Source: Dasypus novemcinctus (taxonomy: Eukaryota; Chordata; Mammalia; Cingulata; Dasypodidae). Taken from it: 64,000 nt of DNA. Location: contig NC_080682.1 of the NCBI RefSeq assembly GCF_030445035.2, forward strand, positions 30,052,770 to 30,116,769, given 5' to 3'. The notes beneath the pieces are model-generated. The model worked only from the letters and a program-made list of their open reading frames with translations. It did no database searches and was not told the origin of the DNA. Shown one piece after another: positions 47,086 through 59,110 of the stretch (its first letter is position 1; each line of letters starts with the position of its first letter). The translations under genes and the position numbers were made by a program.

Positions 47086-48719
47086 TTATATTAACTTCGG
47101 CAAAAGGGAATCTTGATATTGAATACTGTTTATATGAGTTATAAGAAAAATACTGTTTTCAAATTATTCCAAATGTTAAATACCTCAGTGGAACCCACTG
47201 ATTAAAAATAATTTTAACTTAAAAGGAAGCTTTACATGATTCTCCACACTTCTTCCAGCAATAGAATTGAAATGTTCTAATATGTTAGGGGATTAATGAA
47301 CTTTGAAATAGAATCAATGAAATGCTTACTGCCCCATGGAAATTAACACCTGTTTCCTAAAAGAATTAATAAACTTTGTCCAATTATTAATATACTTATT
47401 GTGATACCATATAATTTTTTTAGTTCATTCTGCCACTAATAAAAATTTACCCAGGTGAAGTCCTCTGCAATCCTGTTCAGGAGGAGTACATGCCTGACTT
47501 CATACATGTATGAAATGAAAATTGAGTGCAGAGAGGCTGAATTAGAAATCACAGAACCTGATTTTTTCCATAACTTGGACTGATTTAAGAAATAGAGACA
47601 AAACGTAGTCCTGAAGTTAAGTTTTATCAAACCTATGTGAGTTACTTGGCCCAGAGTGAAAAGAAGAAAATTAACTTTGAGTCTTTTCTTCCAAATTTTC
47701 TAGACCAATGGTTAAACTATGTTTTGGTAAACCCAATAGAAAGTTTAAAAGAATATAATTTCTTTCTCCAGCAGAGATAGTTCATATGTCCATGACTCCC
47801 AATGACCAGTTCATGAACATATTAATTCAGCCTTCAGAATTAAGGTGACATTTAGAGAGCATCTCCATGGTCATTTTTATTAGATTCCATTAAGAAAATT
47901 GGTGTGAAAGGAGGAAAGCAGAAATAAGAAGAAAAAAACAAGGAAAGGTTATACCATTTTTTTAGTCTGTATTCTTTCCCACACTAATAGATGTGATGCA
48001 ATGTTTGGTGTTCAGATGAAATTTTCCCAATTTCTCACCCACCATCTCTTAATGCCAAAAGAATTATTTCATAACTGCATCACAATATGGATTCTGTCTA
48101 AAGTTCTCTAATTAGAAGAGCTGACTTAGGCATATTTTTAAATGATATTTACTTAGAAAATAAATCGATTTCCATTTTCAAAAATTCAGATTCTATTGCT
48201 GACAAATCTGACGGGCAGACATTTCTTCCCTGATCCTGAAGATGTAAGAATGTGTGAGAGAGTTAAGATTTTATGCCATAATTAAGCTCCTTGGAACTAA
48301 CAACATTAAATTCTCCAAACAATTACTATTCTCTGTGGAATTAAAAAGTTTAAAAATAAAATTGATGCTGTAGAGGGTACCAGAGGGAAACAAATAATCT
48401 CTATGGTCTATCATCAGGATTTGTTTTTAATACTAATTTGTGAAACAATTATTTAATGCTACACATGCCTTCTTCCAAATTTCTTGGTACCTTATGGATT
48501 TCTACATCCCAGTATTGTGAGCTATAGTGCTTATGCCCTTCTGAAATTACATAAATATTTCTTATGAATTTTCCCCTTATTATAGTATTACAAAATCTCC
48601 TACCTTCCTGCAGGCAACAGCAGAACTCTTTCAAATACCAGACAGGTAATGAACCAGGTAATGAACGAGTTGCCCCCCCCCAATTTTATTATTAGCTTAC
48701 ACAATTGAGCATTTATGAG

Positions 48720-48920
48720 CCAGAATCTGTTCAAATATTCTTCACGTATCCACTCAGTCTTCTTAAAATCCCACCCAAACATCTTAAATATTATGTAAAT
48801 TAAGTTATTTAACAATTCTGTCTGAACAAGGTATCACCTCTTTGTTTACCCACCTATCAGATTTGACTGATGCGCAGGCAGGTATAACTTCGCCAAAGTC
48901 AACCTAAAATAATCCTGCTG
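48720..48920 (-). repeat. MIR-like fragment within block B (copy 3)
   Basis: Paralogue of 36930-37145 ('gatttgactgatgcgcaggc'). Confidence 0.5.
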
Positions 48921-49764
48921 CTTTCTGGTTTCCTCACCCATATGACCCAGAGCAAGTGCTGGGGCTGCATTTTCCCTAATGAATCTTCGGTATTGGCAGT
49001 CAGTAAGTGGGACGACCTCAAGTATCCATCCTAGATGTGCTCTTTCTTTATAATGTCAATCTAGGTCACAGTATTCAAACGTGTGTGTATATCGATGAGC
49101 ATACTAGAAGTATTTTCAAGGTGTACATGAATAAAAAGTTTCGTGTGAAGTAACTTTCATATTTTCAACGATCATATAATGTGCCTCTAAAATTGATCTG
49201 CAAAGAGAATGTTTCCAATATTGAGGGCATATTCTTGTTCTTCTCATTTTTCCTTTCACAATTTATTAAAAATCTAAAGTTGTAACCAGTATATTTGCAT
49301 TGATAACCCCCATGAGTGAAAATCTGTGGACCACAACAAAGGGATAAATTGGAATATTGTGCATATAGCCATCATTAATTTTTATTCTTCAATCAAGGAA
49401 CATTAAATTCACGGCTAGACTTTTTGCCTTTCTTTGGTCTCATATATTACTTTTACATCAAAGTATGTCACTAAACCTTGAGTTCTTGTCCCAAACTACT
49501 CTATGATTTGTCAAAGAGTCATAATATCTAATCTACCCTAAGCTTTAGGTCTTCTTTTTACAACTGCACCTCAGAGAATGTCTCTTTCTCTAACTTATCT
49601 AGAAATAGAATGCTTTAAGTGGTTATTTGCTATTTGTGCCCTCAGATATCAGATGGGTCCAGAAAATTTGTGATTTCAAGAATATCGAGGTTTATATAAT
49701 ATGAGTTGGAGAAAAGCTCTTTAAATTGAAAACAGAAATATAATTGTATATATGTGTGTATATA

Positions 49765-50180
49765 TTTAAAGGAGAATTTATTTTTTCCTCCTCCTTATCT
49801 CATTGTCCACACTCTGTGTCCATTTGCTGTGCATTACACTGTCTGCTTTTCTTCACTTTAGGCACCACAGGGAACCAATCTCTAGACCTTCCAGAGTGCG
49901 AGAGAGGTTCTCAGTCTCTTGCGCCACCTCAGCTCACTGCTCTGTTTTGTCCTATTGTCTCTCCTCTGTGTCTCTATTTGTTGCATCATCTTGCTGTGTC
50001 AACTCTCCACTTGGGCCAGCCTGCCAGGCCGGCGGGCCACCACTCCTGTGCATGCCAGCACTCCGTTCATGCCAGTTCCCTGCACGGGCCAGCTTGCATT
50101 CACTAGGAGGCCCTGGGAGTTGAACCCTGGACCTCCCATACGTAGACAGGAGCTTAAACACTTGAGACACATCTGCTTCT
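49765..50180 (-). mobile_element. DAS-type SINE, private to unit 3
   Basis: The + strand has 'tgtgtccatttgctgtgc', a first head-like 'gggaaccaatctctagacc', 'gcatcatcttgctgtgtcaa', then 'gagttgaaccctggacctcc' and 'cacttgagacacatctgctt' (the head in antisense). The matching place in unit 2 (near 38010) has no SINE. Confidence 0.85.
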
Positions 50181-51564
50181 TGTGATTATATTTTTAATAT
50201 AAGAATCAAGTAAATAAAAATTTTACAAAGCTTTTAAAATTTCCATTTAATAAATCAACTTAAAGTTCTTTTTATAAATATCTCAGCAACCAAGGCAGTG
50301 AATGCCTCTAAATAACTGCATAAAAATTGAATTTGAAGATAAGGAGATTAATAAATTGGCCTACAACAAAAATGGTAAAAAGCCATAAAATCATTTAATT
50401 AATTGTTAAAATATTCATTGATGGTAAAGGACCGAGAAAACTTTGACGTATTAAAAGGATGATGTCGAAAAAGTTGAGTGACACCGGTATTTTAAAAAGG
50501 AAATACAATTCTAGTCTTTCTTTTTTTTCAGTGTGATCAAATTTAGAAATGCTGAAATCAGTATTATTCCAGTAGTAAGAAATTTGTACATGGATAACTT
50601 GACTACTTTAAATGAAAGAAAAAATAGCCTCTTCTATACCATTAAGAGATTCATTTCCAGTGAAATTTTTTAGTTTCTCTGATAATTTTTTCAAAATTTG
50701 TAATATATTTAAGTTTTTGAAGAGTTATACAGTAATGATAATTAAATATAGATGAAAATCACAGAGAACTTTATTACCACAAGAGAAAAAAGGTCAATTT
50801 AACCGATTTTTGTTGTTGCAAAGGAATACACTAGTCTGATTAATAAGGGATATATTTCTGGGATAGCAAGTGGAATTTAAATATGAGTTTATGAACAGAA
50901 ATGATGATCTATGTATTTCCCAGGAATCACAATGAGTATCAGATATGTTTGGTATATCAGAGGGCTATAGGTTTTTCATTTTTGATGTAAATTTATGATG
51001 AAAAATACTCATGTAAATATTAGTGACTTTGAGAACTACGACAGGTAGTTTTGAACAATAAATAGGCTATAAAAAAGTTTAGAAGTATTAGATTGTTTCT
51101 CAGAATACTGAGAACAAAAGCAGAGATGATATGCTTATATCCTGTGTTAATCTTTCTTTCCATGATCTAAAAATCAGTGCAAATATATATTAAATCACTG
51201 TGCTCGCTTGAGCATGTAATAAAAACAACAACAACAAAACATTATCTGTCTATATTTTATCTGACAAACTTAGCCTGCCACCAGATTTAGAAATCTCATG
51301 CTTTCTCTATTAAGAAATCCTTTATCATGAATATTTTCCAATTGTAGTGATTCTTAAGATTCTCTTCCACCTTTTTTACTAAGTAATACAAGTTCAATGT
51401 GCATTCTATTAATAGATCACTTGAAGGGAGAGTAAGTTGAAAGGCCTAGAAAAGCTAGTCATTTTTTTCAAAATTTAATATTTTTTCTGTACTTATTCCT
51501 GAATAAAGACATTTCTCTAAATTCCATTGAAACCTGTGTTTCATTTGGCATAGCTTTTTAGATG

Positions 51565-51978
51565 CTCTCTTTATTTATTTACCCCCCTTCCAACCTCCCC
51601 CCCCACCCCTGCCCCAGTTGTCAGTTTTGTGTTTATTTGACATGTCTTCTTTTGTCTGCTTCTGTTGCTGTCAGCGGCACAGGAATCTGTGTTTCTTTTT
51701 GTTACGTCATCTTGTTATGCCAGCTCTCCGTGTGTGTGTGGTGCCATTCTTGGGCAGGCTGCACTTTCTTTCATGCTGGGCGGCTCTCCTTATGGGGTGC
51801 ACTCCTTGCGCATGGGGCTCCCCTACATAGGGGACACCATTGCATGGCATGGCACTCCTTGCGCGCATCAGCACTGTGCGTGGGCCAGCTCCACACGGGT
51901 CAAGGAGGCCTGGGGTTTGAACTGCAACCTCCCATGAGGTAGACAGACACTCTAACCACTGGGCCAAGTCTGCTTCCC
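51565..51978 (-). mobile_element. DAS-type tRNA-derived SINE, near full length
   Basis: Antisense of the same form as 34211-34645: 'gtctgcttctgttgctgtca', 'gtgccattcttgggcaggct', 'gggccagctccacacgggtc', 'aaggaggcctggggtttgaa', then 'ccactgggccaagtctgctt' as the head. Confidence 0.93.
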
Positions 51979-52464
51979 TATACAGATAATGTTTTGCTTT
52001 TTGTTTTATGTGGGATTTTTTTTGTTTTGGTATGAGTATATCCCTATCCCACGTATTACCTGGAGTATACTCATATTTAAAAATGTTTTCATTATTTATC
52101 TGAACTTCAAATCAAACTGGGCGTCTTGTATTTTTATGTTCTAAATCTCACTAGCATGTGCCCAGAACAACTAAGAATCTCAGCATTACAAACTCAAAAG
52201 ATAGGAACATTCCTCATTTTAGTGCTATAAATTCCTCATATCAAGAAATACCTTATGCAGAACCCTAGAATGAAGATTTCTTAACTATATTATTACTTTT
52301 GGTAGGTCATCTCTGATTCTGCAACCCAAGAGACACATTCCAGATGTTCCAACACTGAAGGTCTGAGGTCTCATGCACAGATGAGGGCTTTCAATAGTCC
52401 TAAACGCTACTCATTCAAGGATTTAAAGGCAATCAGAAGATAGTCTTGACTATTATAAAATTCC

Positions 52465-52715
52465 CCCTTAGTGTACTTTTTCTGGGTTTATCGACCTCAG
52501 CACTATTGATATTTAGGGCTGGAAAACTCTTTGTTGTGAGGAACTTTTCTTGCATTGTGCCTTGTTTATCAAAGTCCTTGGTCTTTGTCCAATAAGCTCC
52601 AGTAGCTGCCAGTCACTCCATTGTGACAATCAAAAATTCTTCCACATACTGTGAATTAACCTCTTGAGGTGGGTTGCTCATGATAACTCCTAGTTGAGAA
52701 AGACCCCCTTATTTC
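52465..52715 (-). mobile_element. MER20-type hAT DNA transposon remnant
   Basis: The + strand reads 'cctcagcactattgatattt', 'aactctttgttgtgag', 'gcattgtgcc', 'gtgacaatcaaaaattctt' and an end of 'tcctagttgagaaagac', the complement order of MER20. Confidence 0.75.
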
Positions 52716-55679
52716 CTTGATTCTGATAGATTTAAGGTTTCTGCTACCTGAATTCAACTTAAAACTAAGGTGTACATTTCACATTAGGTTATCTTTTCTT
52801 CTGAAATGATGCCATTATACAGATTTTTTAAATATATCATCTTTCAATCCAGGAAGAGTGATATTTAAATCTTCCTTATAAGTTCTTAACTTTTTTTTTT
52901 CCCCTAATGAGCCAGATGTTTTTTTTTCCATGTGCTAGCATCTAATTTAGAGCTGGTTCTCTTTATTTTGTTTCTCCAGAAAGCTCATTTCATTTCTTTC
53001 AAGTGTAAATACCTGTGACTTTTCCCTTTTAAAACTCTTGCAAAAATTCACAGGAGCAGGATACATACAATGTAAAATACTCTCAGGTCTGTGCTATTCT
53101 ATTTCTCCCATTCCTGGGAAACATTTCTTCAGTATGCTGCATTTGAAGAGCTAAGCAAAGCCCAGTCTTCTATAAAAAAGCTCAGTAGAGTCTGATTCTC
53201 CTACCCCAACTATCCAGATACTTAATGTCTGCAGGGACTAGAAATTTCCCCACAATGGTTTTTTTCCCATGAAGAACTGCTTGAAACAAAGGCATCTGCT
53301 ACATAACTTACATTTAAAAGAATATACCTATTTTCTCATAACCTGCAAGCAAAAGGAAGCCCACTTCCTAGCTCTGAAGAACTTGTTTGTGCGACTATCT
53401 AAGACTCCTTTATCTACTTGTGCTTCCTGTGGCATCAGGACCCTGGAGAAAATCTATTGCTTTATTCTCCAGGCCTTTCAAAACAAGTAATTAATATTAA
53501 TATCCCTATTCAGCTGTAATTAGGTTCTTTGGAAATCTTGAAAGAAAACTACAGCCTATTTAGAAACATTTTAAGATGAAACTTAGCTAATCTTCCTGTG
53601 CTCTGTAATCTTTCTATAATCTCCAAAATTTGTTATATACTAAAGAATCATAGTAGAAGTTGGCTTTTTAATTTACTGAAAAAATATTTCTTAAGTGTCT
53701 TCCATGTTCTTTGACTATTCAAGGCATAACAACAACCCCGATGACCAAACCACACTGGAGAGGCAGGAAGACCCTGCCTTCTTCCCTCAGCAATGTGGTT
53801 ATCTTCTGCCAAGGGTGTTAGATGCACAGTATCACTTCATATATATTGAGGATAGGACAAGGGATGTTGGGAGTTGTTTTCTTAGTGTCCCCAGAATTAG
53901 CTATGTCTTGGGTTAGAACCAGTATTATTAGGGTTTCTATTGTTTTTGCCCAAATCCAAGATCCCTCTTAAGTGTATATAGTATCTCCTATTCAAAGCAT
54001 TACTTCATCTTTGCTTTCGATTATCATATAGTTTTCATTAAGACATCCAGAATTCAGCATTCACTTAAAAACCCATTTTTCCACCAAGTTTTTGTTTCTA
54101 TTTTCTCTCTTACTGCTGATATTTCCTTAGATCATATTTTAATTATTTCAAATTCATACCATTCACTAGCCTCTAAGTTGGTCTTCCTACCTATAAACAT
54201 GTCCTTTTATATTTGCCAATTGCACAACTACTAAAACAACTATTTACAACAGAAATCAACTTATATTTATATATATTTTTGACATGCATAAACACCTCTG
54301 GAAGGATATACAGGGAATTTTGTATCTGACTGAAAGAAGGGGAGAGAAAGTGGAACATGTGAAAGCATTATTTATTCCAAAAATAATTAAATGAAATAAG
54401 TGTTAACTGAATGAATGCAACTAAGTAAAAGCTATCATAAGTAAACCTCTCCCATGTGTAAATGTAAGTAATTCCCAGGCATATAGGTGCATGTTCAAGT
54501 TCCTAATAATGGCATCCATGTGCTTCTTATTAGCTGAATAAGTCTCTACTTTTTTTGTAAAAAGTTAATAAATAAAAAAGTTATTATCATATCCTCAATA
54601 TGATACTTCATTAAGGTTGGCTTATCTGATTTCTGGCTGGGCTCTAATCCTGATTTCAGGAGTCCTGTGTAAGCATAATGAAATTCTGTTGCAGAGAAAG
54701 AACACCAAGGGAGCAGCCAGAATCGAGTGGTCAACAGAACACTAAAGAGAGTGATGAAGACAGCCTCATAACAATTGCCATTTGGCGGAAAAGCTAAGGA
54801 CCCATATTCCTTGGCAGACAGCCCCAGATGGGCACAGTCTTAAGGAGCAAGTATTGCCTTGCTGACGCCTCAATGTTGGACTTCACTTAACCTCAAAAAC
54901 ATGAACCAATTTTGTTTTAGCAGCAAGTAAACTAAATTGCATAGTTTTGAGGGCTAGATGTGCAACATGATATCAACAGGCCAAGCTTTTACCTGTTGTC
55001 TGTAGGGTTCTAGTGAAGGCAATCCTACACCACAAGGACAGATCTATCTGGCTTTTCTTGGTTTCTTCTGACATCTCAGGATTGAAGTTTTCTATTTATA
55101 AGGCTTTCAGTCATAGGGATTAAGGCCCACCTTTATAGTTTGCCCACCCCAAGTAGGACCTTTGAAAATATTATTCACAAATAAGTTCACACGCTGACAT
55201 ATTCAGATACTTAAAAATAGATACACAGCCACTGGATGCAGATTAAGACTTGAACATGTCTCTTGTGGGGAACATAATTCAGTTCCCAATTCTGCATGTC
55301 TGCACATTGTGCAATGTCTCATCAATTTAAGAGAATTTATCCATCAAAAGTGCTGAGATAATAACATAATAGAAATATAAGAATTAATAGCATGAAAGAT
55401 ATTGCCTAAATTAACTGATAAAAGAAAGAAGGATTGAAATGGTGTCTATACTGTGAATGCAATTTTGAGGGGAAAAAAGTGTATCTTAAAGGAAAATGAC
55501 TTGAAAAAATACACAGAATTGATAAATATACATGGTTGTAAAATACAAATGGAAACAAACAAAAATCTGCTGAATTTAAGTTCTGACTCCTCAAAGCAAG
55601 TTCATATTCATTGGCAGTCAAAATTTCTGCTCATCATCCATTCTTCACTTCTCAGAACACAGTGTGTTGTACTTATTTG

Positions 55680-55815
55680 TTTATTCATTTATGTGGCTTT
55701 CTCTCCTACTAGAGTGTGGGTTCCTTGTGATCAGACACTATTTCTCTTTCACCTTTGTATTCTCCTCCTGCATTTCTGTGTCTACCCAAGACTGCATGGC
55801 ACTAAGTGTTATTGA
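55680..55815 (+). repeat. possible L2-type LINE 3' fragment
   Basis: 'agtgtgggttccttgtgatc', then 'cagacactatttctctttca' and 'cctttgtattctcctcctgc', reminiscent of the L2 3' end. Short and weak. Confidence 0.4.
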
Positions 55816-56694
55816 AACAGACTTGGAGCCTTATTTTCTTCATCAGAAATGTTTGAGATAACTATAAACCTCATTATTCTTGGAGTAAGAACATGACTAT
55901 TGATCGAGTCCTTACATTACTTGCTGCATGCAGGCCTGGGTTTCCAGTCTTATGTAATCTTCTAGTCTTATTTTTCTTCCTTCTTATACTGGCCTTCCGT
56001 ATTTTGTGAAAGAATCAAATAATCATGAATTGAAAAGCACCCATACCTTGAGTGAGCTATGAAAATTCACTTTTAAAGTGGAATAAAATGTGGCTGCAAT
56101 AGTTCTTTTTCCTCACAGATCTGAATCCAAATTATATTCCTTAGATTATAAATATATATTTTCATCTATTATAATTGCTCTCAGAGTGGATATATTTTAA
56201 AATTAAGAATAAATTTTTATGTCATTATTTGATTGATGAGTTTATTTATTTTGGATATATTTAATAATGGTTAATCTTATGGGAGTGTAACTATTAAGTG
56301 GTAATGGCCATTGAAATGAAGGACCACAGTGAGAAACAGATCAGAGATAATGGTCCTGAAACTTGGTCACAGTTTCCCCATACATTTAATTCAGATACTG
56401 ATGTGTTTGCTAAGGACTAATTAGAGAACAATTTGAGATTTAGTTTTTCCAGGTTCATGTCTTTCAAAATCAATGTTATTGATGAAATTGTGACCACAAG
56501 AGTTATGCTAGATTTGTCACATAGGCAAAACTTGCCATAGAATCTGTAGGGGGTTTTGTTTTGTTTTTCTGCTTGTTTTGACTAATCCTCACCTAAATAT
56601 TATGTATTATTTAACACAATGTAAAAATAAACCTACAAACAAAAAACTCACCTTCAAACTGATATTTATGTCACAGGCAGAAATTAAAAATATT

Positions 56695-57010
56695 TTAGGT
56701 TTGGTTTCAGACCATTGACATAAAGTGACCACAATAAAGTGAACTTGAATTATTTGGTTTCTTAGTGCATATAAAATTTATGCTTATACTACACTCTAAT
56801 CTATTAAATATGCAATAGCATGTCTATAAAAATGTACATACCTTAGTTAAAATGAGACAGATACACATGAAGTAAGCACATACTTCTGGAAAAATCACAT
56901 AGACAGACTTGTTCAACACAAGGTTGTCACAGAAGTTCAAGTTGTAAAAACACCCAATATTTGCAATACTTCATAAAACAAAGTTCAATAAAATAAGGAA
57001 TGACTGTAAT
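56695..57010 (+). mobile_element. Tigger1-type DNA transposon remnant
   Basis: 'tttcagaccattgacataaa', 'cagtgcatataaaa'-like text, 'aatatgcaatagcatg', 'acacatgaagtaagcacata', 'agacttgttcaacacaaggt', and a right end 'caataaaataaggaatgact' close to the Tigger1 terminal repeat. Non-autonomous remnant of a mariner-related family, ancient. Confidence 0.75.
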
Positions 57011-57154
57011 GATTTTAGGAGTTTTAAGTATGGTTTGCCCTAAGCCTATAATATTCTGAACTACCTCTAATTTCTACAATTGTTAAAGTGGTTCTGATTA
57101 TAATACAAATCACATAAGGTGATAATAAATGAATTTAACCACTGGGTATATTGG

Positions 57155-59110
57155 AACAAAATTTCAGAACATGGATCATTCTATTTTTTTAATTACGTTG
57201 TCTTTTTTTTTTAAAGATACATAGATCACACAAAATGTTACATTAAAAAATATAAGAGGTTCCCACATACCCCACCCCCGCCCTGCACCCCCCACACACA
57301 CACCTCCCCACTCCTCCCACATCAACTACCTCTTGCATCATTATGGCACATTCATTGCATTTGGTGAACACATTTGGAGCACTGCTGCACCACATGGATT
57401 ATAGTTTATGTTGTAGTTTACACTCTCACTCAGTACATTCAGTGGTTTATGGCAGGATATATAACATCCACCATATGTCCCTGCAATATCATTTAGGACA
57501 ACTCCAAGTCCCGAAAATGCCCCCACATCTCATCTCTTCTTCTTTCTCCCTGCCCTCAGCAATTATCATGGCCACTTTCTCTAGATCAATGCTACAGTTT
57601 CTTCCCTTACTAGTCACAATCATTCTATAGTAGAATATCAGTAAGTTCACTCTAATTCATATTTTATTCCTCCATCCTTTGGACCCTGGGCTGACGAAGT
57701 CCACTCCACCTCTATATTGAGAGGGTGCTTAGATCCCATGTGGTTGATGGATGCAGTTCTCCTGGTTGGAGTTGTGGGCAGTCTTGATTCCCTGGTATGG
57801 TGGTTGATCATCATTAGCCGACCTGCACAAGTCCCACAAACTGGAGAGTAGGAACTGCATCTCTGCTGAGGCTCAGGGCCCAGCTGGCACATGGTTAGTC
57901 CAGAGATTGAAGTCTCCTGTGTATACACCAACCCAAGAGCTAACCACAGGTTCAGTAAAAGTGACAGAATAGGCTTGTGTAGAAAGTTCACAACTGAGTC
58001 AACTCTTTCACACTCAGGAACACTGACAAGGCACTGAACTCCAGAGCCAACTGCCATGATCATAGGACCTGTGTGTTTCTGCAGCCCTCAGGAAATCCAG
58101 TACCTGGGGTTGTACCTCCTTTGGCTGTCTCTGGGATCCTGCTGAGGCGTGCATATGTTCAACCCCTCAGATGACCTCCTGACTCTTTTTTTTGAAGACT
58201 TTTAGCCATATAAACTCATCTGTCTTTACCACTCCCCCCTTTAAAACCTGAAGTCTTCTTTGTTAGTTCTTAAACAGGTTTGAATTGAAATATTTGAGTT
58301 AATATTTAAATTCTGGACATCATTTTTTCCTGGTTATTGATTTTTCTTTTCAAAATCAAATTTTAGTATGAGGTGAGTAACTCTTATACGGTTAAATGAT
58401 TCCTTGAAATGTGAATACCAAATAAGATGAAATTTTATGGAAAAATCTTTACAAGGAACTCTCCAATGTGTTTCTATTTAAAGTGATATTTAATCTTGTA
58501 ATAATTTCTAAATGCCCTCCTCCTACTTCTGATTATTGCACCTAGCTAGAGGCACAATACAGTTCTGTTCATGTTACAGTATGACAATCACTAATTGGAG
58601 AAGACATATTTTATTATATCACATAATAACAATATATTTTATGGTTCCATTAGAAAAAAAATTGTAAATAGATTGTTAAATGGCATTATAGACCATTTAT
58701 ATTTTCTCTTTACTAAAAAAAATTAGGTAGGGCATGTGTGATATTATGAGGAACCTGGAAGAAAGATTAATCCTAAGAATATAATTCATTTAAGGATGTT
58801 TTATATTTTAAGTGATATACAAAAGGCCAATAGAGAAGGAAAGGACTCTAAATAGAGTTGTGAAAATTACTATACAGTTTGGGAAAATTAGTTAAACAAT
58901 TACTTTTTAAGCCATCATTTGGTAAATAAACAAAATCATATAAATACCAATGAATTTAAGAAATTAAGTTTCAAGTTTAAAAAAAAAAACCCACACACTC
59001 TCAATGTAAATTGTAGAATAGAGCATTATTTGTTTCACTGCTTTATTCTTTTAATTGCAAAATATATATATAAATACAAAAAAATAAACTACATATCAAT
59101 AACATGCCTA
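57155..59110. repeat. duplication block B, copy 3, resumed part
   Basis: From 'aatttcagaacatggatcat' it is again colinear with unit 2 (39785-41440), apart from the L1-like insertion at 57185-58250. Homology fades near 59110. Confidence 0.8.
57185..58250 (-). mobile_element. longest L1-like 3' end copy in the window
   Basis: Uninterrupted reference copy for the family: from 'tttttttaaagatacataga' (3' end in antisense) to about 58250, where 'ccatataaactcatctgt' precedes the flank. The paralogous site in unit 2 (about 39800) is empty, so insertion followed the duplication. Confidence 0.8.

Larger units (their letters stand above)
47042..51015. repeat. upstream flank of OR copy 3 (duplication block B, copy 3, first part)
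   Basis: Colinear with 32880-33017, 35430-38305 and 39224-39775 of unit 2, minus the transposons private to unit 2. Homology stops at 'gaaaaatactcat' near 51012 and resumes near 57155. No gene. Confidence 0.85.
51016..57154. other. segment present in unit 3 but missing from unit 2
   Basis: 6.1 kb with no gene. It contains a DAS SINE, a MER20 remnant, a possible L2 fragment and a Tigger1-type remnant, listed separately. The remaining parts (51016-51560, 51980-52460, 52720-55660, 55820-56690) show nothing recognisable. Confidence 0.7.
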
